From Bugula neritina (Eukaryota > Bryozoa > Gymnolaemata > Cheilostomatida > Bugulidae): a DNA stretch of 64,000 nt. The position numbers and the translations under genes are program-made. Below the pieces are notes generated by a model. It did not search any database and was not told where the DNA came from. It worked only from the letters and a program-made list of their open reading frames with translations. Positions 48,201 to 60,200 of the stretch are shown here, one piece after another; the stretch's first letter is position 1; each line of letters starts with the position of its first letter. The stretch is from assembly GCA_964035545.1 (NCBI GenBank), contig OZ037767.1, positions 10,344,207 to 10,408,206 on the forward strand, written 5' to 3'.

Positions 48201-51200
48201 AAAAAACCTACGGACTATTAATGAACTTAGACCATTGCAATCGTTTCTTTACTGCATCAACATGATCCCAGACTTACAACTGCAGCCTTAATACTACAGT
48301 GCAAAGGAAATGGAGTATACTAAGTGAAAATAGTTATACCAACTACACAAGTGGGGAGCAAAACCTGAAACCTGCAGAAAACTAATTGAATGACTCAATC
48401 CCGAAATAATAAAAAAAAAACCAAAAGTTTATCTGATGAGATAAGAATACCCCGTACTTACTTATTAGCTTCAGGAAGTGAGAGGCTACGAGAAGACTGC
48501 ACAAAGGTTGTGAACCACCTGATGACTACATCCTGGCAGTCACCGAGTACGTCTGCTCCGACTACGCTCTGCTCGGTGCCAAATTCGGGGAGATGATCTG
48601 AGACAAGAATACATTTCCAGTGAAACATGGCTGCCTGGTGCATGTGTATATGTACACACTGCATGTAGATGACAGTGTACATACACTTTACATATACGTA
48701 GAGTGTACATATACGTAAAATGTACATAAAGTGTACGTACACTGTGCGCGTAGATGACATGGTAACCAATAAACTTACCTACTGACGTTGCATAGACTGA
48801 CGTATTGACATCAAACTTGGGGAATATGACATTGAGGTAGTAAGTTTTGAAACTGTTGAACAGGAACCTAAAGGCTAACTCCTGCATTTCCAGATTATCC
48901 CATTGAACCTTTACAACCTAAAAACAGCGACAATACCAAGTATCTTGAATACAGCTCATGACTTTGTGTATAATATACTACAGCTAGCAGCTACAGCAAA
49001 TACAATTCTTATATATAGTTTTCAATATGTTACGAAAGCTACCCAATATTATATTCTATAGAACATCAAATAAATATCTAAAGCAATTAATCTGTTTGAC
49101 AATATTTACAACTGAATTGACTAATTCTGTAAGGACAAATTGAAAGACTGCATTTAAAAAAGCAGGATTTGCATTCACATTTCATTTGTTTTTTTAATTT
49201 CTGAGTCTACAGTGACCCCCCCCCCTCTCAATCTCCTAATTGATCATATATGATAGGAACTATGGGATACACCATACTGTGGTAGCACAGACAGACATAG
49301 GGAGTGTGTGTTATTCAGACAGATAGCTCGGAGGGAGTTGCTTTCACTTAGTATGAACAGTAATCAACGCAGGGGTGTAAGATTGGCGAAATTCAACTCA
49401 ACTTTATTGGAAGTTATCCTTCCCTAACCAAGTAGGCTATTCCATAGTGCATCGTGCGAGAAGTCAGTTACAATGACAACAACATAACCAAATATGGTAG
49501 ATGTATACTGTCTGGAACCAATTGTATGATGCTACTACATACATATTACTAATGAAGCTGGTGATATTATATAGATGAAGTACAGGGCAACTTATACTGC
49601 TGGTATTTAGGGATTCACTTTTTCAAAATGTTATAAATTTAGTGCTTATCGGAGTCGTCTTTCTGATAGTTTCGCTCAAGTCATTTATTCCCAAATAAGT
49701 GGCCCCCCTCCCCCCCCCCACCCACACTCTGTGACATAGTTATAGAGTACACAAACCTTCTACTGGTGTGTAATGGACATATTTATATTTCATCAGTGCG
49801 CAGAAAAATACAAAGTACCAAAAACACCATAATGAAAACATACAGTTAAACAGCCTTTTAGCACCTCCGGTATTCCAATACCAGCACCATTAGGTGGTAG
49901 CAGATGTACATACACGTATATATGTACATATGCGTGTATGCATGCACGTACGTATGTACATACCTACATACATATGTAACTTACCTCCGACACCATAAAT
50001 GTAAGAACAGATTCCATTAGAAACTTGTGGACTTTGGATGACGTTTTGTCTGACGTAGCTGCAGGAATCAGAGGGTGAATTTCTACTGGTGTGACGGGAT
50101 CTACAATACCAACACTAGCAGCATATTATATTACAGTATAGTATATTACAGTATATTATATTACTGTATATTATATTACAGTATAGTATATCACAGTATA
50201 TTATATTACAGTATATTATATTACAGGATCTTATATTACAGCATATTATATTACAGCATATTATATTACAGTATATTATATTACAGTATAGTATATCACA
50301 GTATATTATACTACAGTATACTATATTACAGAATAGTATATTACAGTATATTATATTACAGAATATTATATTACAGAATAATATATTACAGTATATTATA
50401 CTACAGTATATTATATTACAGTATATTATATTACAGTATATTACACTACACCATAATATTATATTACAATATACTATATTACAGAATAGTATATTACAGA
50501 ATAGTATATTACAGTATATTATACTAAAGTATATTATACTACAGTATATTATACTACAGTATATTATACTACATCATATTATAGCACAGTATACTATATT
50601 ACAGTATACTATATTACAGTATATTATACTACAGTATACTATATTACAGAATAGTATATTACAGTATATTATATTACAGAATAGTATATTACAGTATATT
50701 ATATTACAGAATATTATACTACAGTATATTATATCACAGTATACTATATTACAGCACATTATATTACAATATATTATATTACAGTATATTATACTACAGT
50801 ATATTATATCACAATATATCATATCACAGTATACTATACTACAGTATATTATATTACAGAATATTATATTACAGTATATTATACTACAGTATATTATATT
50901 ACAGTATATTATATTACATCATAATATTATATTACAATATATTATATTACAGTATATTATATTACAGAATATTATACTACAGTATATTAATTATCAAGTT
51001 CAAGAACATCTTACTTTCACTCGTAGGTACGGATACGAAGTCTGAAAAGGAAAGATATGACTCGCTGTCCTGGAAAATGGTGACTAGTTTAGAGAAGATC
51101 TGGTGGTTTTCTACATCATTGTGCTCTTGGAGAATTTGATACCAGATGATGAACAATCTGACTCCATCCTTTCGAAGCTACAGCATGTTATAACCTATGG

Positions 51201-54200
51201 TTACCATTTTTGCCACTATACATAGTACAGCGAATAAAGTAAGTACAGTAAGTATAGTATGTAGAGTAAGTATAGTGAGTATAGTATGTAGAGTAAGTAC
51301 AGTGAGTATAGTATGTAGAGTAAGTATAGTATGTAGAGTATAGTATGCAGAGTAAGTACAGTGAGTATAGTGAGTATAGTATAGTATGTAGAGTATAGTA
51401 TGTAGAGTAAGTATAGTATGTAGAGTATAGTATGTAGAGTAAGTATAGTGAGTATAGTAGGCTATGTATACTATGTAGAGTAAGTACAGCAAGTGCAGTA
51501 AGTATAGTAAACTTGTACAGTAAGTATATGAAGTATAATAAGTACAGCACCATGGCACTGGTAGCAATACATAATCCTAATACTGATAAAAGTATCAGTA
51601 TTAGAGAAATTAAATTTTTCTTTTAATTTTTGGTTTAGGGTACTGATGGAAATTCACAGAGAACATGACTTTTTGTTACATTTTCTTTTTGGAACAGAGG
51701 CTTTTCCCAATTTATTCATTTTTATTTACTTCCTAAATTAAATGTTTGCCAAAAATATGTACATTAGAGCATAAATTTGAAATTTTAGCAACTGGGGTAG
51801 CCCTGCCTAGCTAAACAATAAAGCAGTTGAAGTAAGGGAGATTTCAAGTTCTATATGATAGGACAAAGGAGCTTAAACTGCAAACAGTACAGTGTGGAAG
51901 ACGGCAACTTTTCAGACATGACCTCAGTCACGTGGTCACGTATATTCTATACATTAATGAATTAGTAACCAGTTCAATCTGGAGCTGAGGGACATGAATG
52001 CGCGGCATGATCATTTCCAGTATAATCTGAAAATAATACTTCAGCTGCGGCGAATATTACTAATTGCCTAAGAATTTCCAAACAGACTGCAGGTTTACAA
52101 TAATGAAATACTGAAATTTATCGAAATAATGACGCCATGTATACTAATCATCACATCTGGTGTAAATGAGTATACGGTGGCTACGGCTTATCACTATAAT
52201 CACAGTCATCATAACAGCACTGGATTACTCCAGAATTCTGTTCGGTTTTAATGGAATTTTCCATTGTCCTGTGTTCCTCATACTATTTATAGCATTTGCA
52301 AGTACCACTAGATAAATCAAAGCCTTCCTGTAACGTAGTATTGAGGCATAAACTACTGAAGGTCTAACTTCACAAGTTAAATTTAGTTAAACTTAAAAAG
52401 CCTAAAAAAGATATGCTCGCTTCCAATAGGAGAGAACTTTTATGGAAAGGGAAGCCTGTAAATCTAGAGTTGTGTGCCTTACATCAACTATTAATTAAAT
52501 AAGATTTTTAGAATAGACATGCTCAACCAGCACATCAAACCAAAAGACATGAATTCATAGAAGAAAAACAGCAATGTCAAAATTGTATAGCATCAAAATC
52601 AAAAAGACTTTCTACTCATGTGGAAAAATATTCTTTACAATTAGCTCCACCTCAATACCCATCTGGTAGACTATAATGGGCAGACAACTCTCTACAAAGA
52701 CAAATTTTTAAGAAAAAACCTTTAAATTAATTTTCAATTTTATTTTAAATACAAACTGTTTTTGAAAGAATAATTTTATGGGGAAGAGCTAAAGTGAGCA
52801 AAACTAATGAAAGAATTGAATATGCCTCAAATAACACAAGCAAAACGCTGAAGTTTTCATTTCCAATTCTTGAAAGCAGGACTTTTTTATCTTGCGATAA
52901 ATCTATGAATGATTGAGCCAATGATTGACAAGCTAGAGTAGCTATAAAACATATCATATAGTATTTAGTATTACGTAACACTAGCATGCTGATAGATATC
53001 GTGGCAAACACATACCTTTAAAGTATTTCCTGAATGAAGAAGCAACTTCAGCAAAGTTCCTACAAAACACACATTATATTTAGATAAAGGATTTAGTTAC
53101 GAAAATGATATAATAGTTATATAAACTAATTACTATAATGGTAATTCAATATTACCAATACAGATTGTAGCTAAATGCTGCATACAAAATTTCTAGCTGA
53201 ACAAATGATACCACCGTATAAAGTGATCCCACCGTATAAAGTGATCCCACCGTATAAAGTGATCCCACCGTATAAAGTGATCCCACTGTATAAAGTGATC
53301 CCACCGTATAAAGTGATCCCACCGTATAAAGTGATCCCACCGTATAAAGTGATCCCACCGTATAAAGTGATCCCACCGTATAAAGTGATCCCACTGTATA
53401 AAGTGATATGGTGGTGATGAGGTATATGGAACATCAGAATTACCCTCTTTTAGTACATCTTATTTTCTGTGCGCAGAAACTGGATGTTGAGTAGTGAAAT
53501 AGTGTAATCCATAAACCACCAAGTGAATATTTTGTAATGTTTGTTGCCATTTAAAGTATCAGTTAAGACTTATGGCTCTAATATAGTACTACCAAAACAA
53601 TACAACATGGTTGACGCTAAGTATAGAATACAATAAAATATTACCTCGTCAAATCACCAAACTCCAGCAAGCATAAGCAAATAAAATTAAGCTGATAGCC
53701 TGCCTGGACTTGCTCAAAAATATAATCATAGTCAATATTTCAAAATACAATCTAATTGCACTTTATTTTGCACCATGATATAAAAATTAAACACAAAAAT
53801 AATCTTTGCAGTAGTATGATAGGAAATTAAGCTATGTTTATGTTAATGAACTAGAGTTGTAATGCAAAAGTAGGTCACGATACTATGTGATACTAGTAGT
53901 TGTTTTCCCATAGTTCAATTTGAACTCTATAATCATTCTTTACTTTGGATAAACCTGCTTGATTGTGTTTTCAATGAAATGTTCCAGCGCATTCTAAAGC
54001 TGAAAGTTAGCATTTTGTTTTCTATTTTTATCTATGAATATTCTAGGAATATCTACCTATCAAGTAAATGTAAATTGTTAAAATAAGATCTCTGCAACCA
54101 GTTAGTATAGTTCTTCAATAGAAGAATTATACTAACTGCATAGCAAGCGCAGTGTCATCAATCAATTTATGACTTAAGTCATTGATTCTAGGTAAAGCTG

Positions 54201-57200
54201 TTGTGAGGCCTTTTAAGGTGAGTACACAAGATTGTGAGGCCTCTTTGAGGTGGTTAAAGCTTTGTGAGTGATCATCATACAGAAAGAGGTAAAATAAATC
54301 TGCAATAACAGTACGAAAGTTACTCTGCATACTATTTAAGATCCATGGGCAGTTCATTTAAAAGGAAGTATAAGAAATAGACCATGTAAAACTCAGCCAA
54401 TCAGCGAAGTGTACCAGGTCAATGTCTTACCATTGTAACTGATATAAAATTCTGCAAGTTCAATTGCAAAATGCATGCTTCTAAAAGCTAGTTGTGCAAC
54501 TTTTTTTTCATGCATTATTTAATTTCATATCTTAAATTGATGACTCTTGAAATGATTTTTTAAAATGTCTAAATTAAGTGTTTATAAAACGCAAATAAAA
54601 ATTGCATGTCTAGAAAAATGACCTGGTACACTTTTGCAACTTAAGGCCAATTATTACATAACTGCCAGCTTAGTAGTTATTTGTTGTTGCAGCTTGAATG
54701 GGTTATTGTTTAGCATTGGAAGCTTGCAGTAAACATCTGTGAATTTGGTACATGACTTCGATTGGCTGGTTTTTGAATGGCCCTTTAGTATATGCATCTG
54801 GATGGCTGGGTAGTGTGGACTCCGCCTACATCTAGCTAATGTACAGTAGCCAATCCACAGTAGTATTACAAAATTTCTGTTTAACAAATGAAATATTCTG
54901 GTCATTTGTTTTGTACTTTACAATAGTAAATATTCTATTCAACTAGAATTTTATTGTATGTAAGCCATGGGAACTACTAAGAGGTTAAATCAACCACCCA
55001 TGCTGGTAATATTGTTGCTAGCAGTAATAGCAAGTCCACACAGTATAAATATACACATAAGCTAGTATGTGCAGCTTATGAATGCTGAAATGACCCCATT
55101 TCTTACTTTCAACTTGAAAAAAATTGTATTACATATTCTGCCACTTCTGCACCAGGAACTTGTTTTCCTTTTAAATTTTGAAAATAGTAGTCAGTTTCTA
55201 TAGCAGTCAACATCCACAACGTAAGCTTTCAAATAAACTATAAATATATGGTAGCATATTGGCTTTGAAAGCTCAGAGGGATGTTCAGCTTCTCTCTTGT
55301 TGGAAAAACTATTAGATTGTTCAGTTCTCTTGCTAAAATATCTAATGTGTTTTTGAAGGTTTTGCTTGCTAGCAATCTAGAGATATAAAAAAGGCCAGCA
55401 AGTATTTGAAACTGTAAACCTTGACGCAGCTTCATCAAAGCCAATAAAAGTTCATCTTGTCTTGTTAACTTTTTTTGGAGAATAAGAACTTTCATCTTCG
55501 GACATATAAATCTAAATATAGAAAATAAAGAATGAAAATTAAATTATGATTCAAATTATAATGTATGTGCTAAATAAATTTTGTGCTTAGTTTGTATTCA
55601 TTCAGCAGTTTTTACCCTCTGGTAAGTAGCTTCAGTTATATTTTGCAACAACTATGAAGTTCAAGAACTGCTAGCTGAAGGCTTGACCCAATATATCACC
55701 ATCCAAACAGAATGTAATGTGTGTCAACATGTGTTACATAATACTGTAACAGTACATGGTAAGCTAGTTGTATGAATACATGCTTTGAATGAAGTTATGA
55801 GTTTAAACAAATACTGTGGACAAACAATTATTACTTCATTTTATAATTATACTATAACTAATTCAAACCCATATTATTTCTAGAATAGCATTTAATAATG
55901 TTTGTGAATAAGTGAAACTAGTAACAAGTGTAAACCATTTTAGTTTTAAACACTGAGTTAGTTTCAGCTAAAAATTAGATTAGGAGGCCACTTTTGATAA
56001 GCTTTAAAATAACCAAGGAAAATTTAAGTCAAAACAATTTACTTTTCCTAGAGAAAGTGAGTCAATTTGTCCACAAATAAAATACTGCTGCTTGTTTAAA
56101 TAAAACCCTAAACTAAATAAGTCAAAGCATACAGATGTCCACTGTGGTATTTATGAATATCTTACATAAAACAACATCTTTAATAAAAAATGTATGAATG
56201 ATACACTCACAATGCAACAAATTTAATTAAAATGACAGTTTTAATACACATCAAATTTAATCAATGTAGAAATTTTAGCATAGTGAGACTTGCATTGTTT
56301 ATTTGTAATAAACCATAGTCTATCTTTGCAATAAGAAAATCATAATTTTCACCTTGCTAAAAAATAGTATAGAGAACGTGTAGGTATTTCAGTATAGAAT
56401 TTAGTTTGCTCATCTGTAGTGATGAAAGTTTTAAAAACTTTTACTTTTTCAATAGCTGCTTTTTGTTTAAACGTGGATCTTTTTGAGCCTTTTCTTCCAA
56501 CTTTTGATTTTCGTCTATCAATAGAATGTGCAGATCTTTTTTTCTGAGTAGTTGATGATTCTGGTAACTCAGTTACTTCTGATGAAGCCTGACTATGAGG
56601 ATGGCTGTCAGATGAGTTCTGTTGCTCTATATCAGCTGACTCTGTTGATAACGTTTTCTGTTTGCTTCCTTCACATGTTTCATTAAAACCACTGTTTTTT
56701 GTTCGTCTTACATTATATGCTTTAGTGCGTTGGTAACCCAAATGAAAGGTTGGAGTTGGATTTTGCTCAGTGGGCTGACCATCCTTATGATTATGATAGT
56801 CTGCTATGCTCTCTGTAATCTACAGCCACCATTGGTGACTGATGAAATTTAAAATTTGAAGTAAAAATGTGTTATTTTTACCTGTGCCATTTTATAGAAA
56901 TCTATATCTAGCTTTTATAATATAATATTCTTGTAATTTTTCATCATAGCAAGAACTAAATTACATTGTTTCCACACTTAATATTTCATATACTTATAGT
57001 TTATTTGAAAGCTTACGTTGTTTATTGTGGATGCAGTTGACTGCTGCAGAAACTGACTACTATTTTCAAAATTTAAAAGGAAAACAAATTCCTGGTGCAG
57101 AAGTGGCAGAATATGTAATACAATTTTTTTCAAATTGTAAGTAAGAAATGGGGTCATTTCAGCATTTATAAGCTGCACATAATAGCTTATGTGTATATTT

Positions 57201-60200
57201 ATACTGTGTGGACTTGCTATTACTGCTAGCAACAATATTACCAGCATGGGTGGTTGATTTAACCTCTTAGTAGTTCCCATGGCTTACATACAATAAAATT
57301 CTAGTTGAATAGAATATTTACTATTGTAAAGTACAAAACAAATGACCAGAATATTTCATTTGTTAAACAGAAATTTTGTAATACTACTGTGGATTGGCTA
57401 CTGTACATTAGCTAGATGTAGGCGGAGTCCACACTACCCAGCCATCCAGATGCATATACTAAAGGGCCATTCAAAAACCAGCCAATCGAAGTCATGTACC
57501 AAATTCACAGATGTTTACTGCAAGCTTCCAATGCTAAACAATAACCCATTCAAGCTGCAACAACAAATAACTACTAAGCTGGCAGTTATGTAATAATTGG
57601 CCTTAAGTTGCAAAAGTGTACCAGGTCATTTTTCTAGACATGCAATTTTTATTTGCGTTTTATAAACACTTAATTTAGACATTTTAAAAAATCATTTCAA
57701 GAGTCATCAATTTAAGATATGAAATTAAATAATGCATGAAAAAAAAGTTGCACAACTAGCTTTTAGAAGCATGCATTTTGCAATTGAACTTGCAGAATTT
57801 TATATCAGTTACAATAGTAAGACATTGACCTGGTACACTTCGCTGATTGGCTGAGTTTTACATGGTCTATTGCATGGCAAGCAGAGAAGAATGAGTTGTG
57901 AGTCACGTAATTTGCGTTGTTTCGCTACATTTATTAAGACTCAGTCACTTGTATAAATTACACAGAGATAAACTTTCACAGTTTTGAAGGAATCACTTAG
58001 GAATGTAAAACAGCAGCAGAATAATTTTGTTATGTTTGCAGCATTGGTTTCAGTTACCCTACATGGTGAGTCATAGATATCAGTCTACTAATCACTGCAA
58101 GCATCATTCAAACCTATAGCTTTCTTGACTTTAGGCAAAGCAGGTCTGGAAAAAGACTAAACATGTTTACAAAGTTAACTTTCTGCCATAGCTGCGATAT
58201 TGGCTTCACCAAGTAAATTTTGAATAGGATACAAGACTGATTAGCAATCCATAGTTCTTTCTTGGATCAATAGATTTGCTTATGTCAACTGTTCCACTTT
58301 ACCTTTTAATTTCATATTTACATTCTCAGCTTTAAAACTTAACCCATCAAATATTGAACCTGCCTTAAAGATTTTTAATATTCTGCATTTGCAAGGGCAG
58401 TTTTTAAGATTATGAAAATCAACCAGTTGGAATCTTTCTTTAAATACAAATACTTTACTTGTAGCTAAATTTAGAATTTTTTTACTTAAATTTACTGTTG
58501 ATTTCATAAGCATACTTCAATAAAAGTCATTTCTCATATTGCTAGCTCTGTATAACAATAACATAATAAAACTCACGTGAGTTTATACTTTATAGTCGAA
58601 TTCCTGTGAGAAACCCTCGTGGAAAGGTTTTTTTAAACAGGCTAAGGGCTTTTACACTCTTGTGACAAAGGAGCAATTATGACTGCATGCTCTTCCCAAG
58701 ATAATTAATGACCTTCCCGGAGGTCCAACACATGACTGCCCCTGAACCACACTGCTCCCTTAATATTTTAATATTCTCTCATTAAACAAGCTACTTACTG
58801 ATGCTGTTGAACTGCCATCGTCTTCGAAGCAGGTTTGGAAGCAGAGTAAGTATTTTCTATAAAAAAAAACAAAATTAAATGAATTCTTAAATCAAATCTT
58901 ATTTAGTAAAGAATAGGTTGCAATTAAAACACAGAATTAACTTTAAATAAAGTAAAAACAAGCAGATAAATAGTAACTTCGAAAAACAAAGCTACAACAG
59001 TCTCTTTTATCAGTATTTGGACAAAATAAAAATATATGAAATGAGTTGAATATTTATTAATACCTCAAAAACAATCAACAGATATTCAAAGTCATCTTTG
59101 TGTACACGTTGACCTAAAAAAGAAAACAACAGAAGAATATAACTGATACATAAATAGCACAGCTGAGAATGAAAATTATAGTTTAATTTTGTCACTCAGC
59201 AGCTTTTTCACTATAATTGCCAACACGTCGTAGCAACCACTTCAACATACAAGCAGCAAATACAGCACCACTGAATGATATTACACCGCAATACAAACGC
59301 TAATCTAGACTCAGAGACAAGAGATTTGTATGCTAGACACAACCAGGCTCCAGTAGAAAACAACATGATATATACTTTTGGTAACTGAAGATTAACATGG
59401 TTCCTTACAACACCAACAGCAGGCTTAGATTCTACTCTTGTAACAACAATTCATATCAAGTAAATATCTTTTATCATTGTATTGATTTTATATTTTTCAA
59501 AGTTATAAATTTTTGGTAAGTTGAAAAGGTGCAACTTATAAATATAGACAAGAAAAAGCTACAAATATTCATCAAATTTTAATTTAGTATATTTTCTGAT
59601 AAAAAGTTAGCAATTTTATATATCAGTAAAATAATAATACTTAAAATACTCGTATATATTTAAAGACAATGTTACATTTTTCTAAAACTCTATAAAGTAA
59701 TTAATTTTACTCGAATTAGTTGGCAATTAAAGTTAAAAAATATTTATATGCAACGTGTTTAAAAAAGACCAGCTAATAAAAACTTCATTTAAATACATCA
59801 AAATCTGAGGTCCGCTTACAACAACCAGTGAATCAGAAGGCAAAGTGTGTTTAACACCAACCTTTTGTTCTTCGCTCGGGATCTATGTGAGAGAGAAAGT
59901 TATCCTGAAATACGTGGTATACATGTTGATAGTTTTGCTCAAAAAATTCCTTTTGGTTTTCTATAGAAAAACCATCCCCATCTAAAATACAACTTGCTTT
60001 GAAAACAAATGACAGCATAGCTCTATTTGCACAGATTTCAAATGACTAAGAAAAATGTTTGAAGTAAGAAAAACAATCAAGTATGAAAAAAATTATCATG
60101 AAAAAATAATAAAAAAAAACAACAAAAATTAGACATCTGCTATTATCTTTGGAAAGCTTGAGAGTTTATGAAACTACTTCAAATAAAGACGTATGAATTA

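Larger units (their letters stand above)
45324..53059 (-). other. RALGAPA1: RALGAPA exons 5-13: helical scaffold
   Basis: Exons are 53016-53059, 51015-51177, 49985-50100, 48779-48917, 48462-48597, 46697-46839, 46053-46171, 45608-45679 and 45324-45392. Conserved blocks are [89 protein letters not shown] and [13 protein letters not shown]. Exon 10 (46697-46839) is an acidic, poorly conserved linker and its donor is the less usual GTAGGC. Confidence 0.88.

Noticed and set aside
53955-54001. An exon-like piece ([13 protein letters not shown]) as a RALGAPA exon between exons 4 and 5
   Set aside because: In the inherited phase it meets a stop, and exons 4 and 5 already join to give continuous similarity to vertebrate RALGAPA.
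54654-57593. Two identical 83-codon frames in the two transposon arms as a gene family
   Set aside because: They are the two arms of one inverted repeat, have no recognisable domain, and are better explained as non-coding arm sequence.
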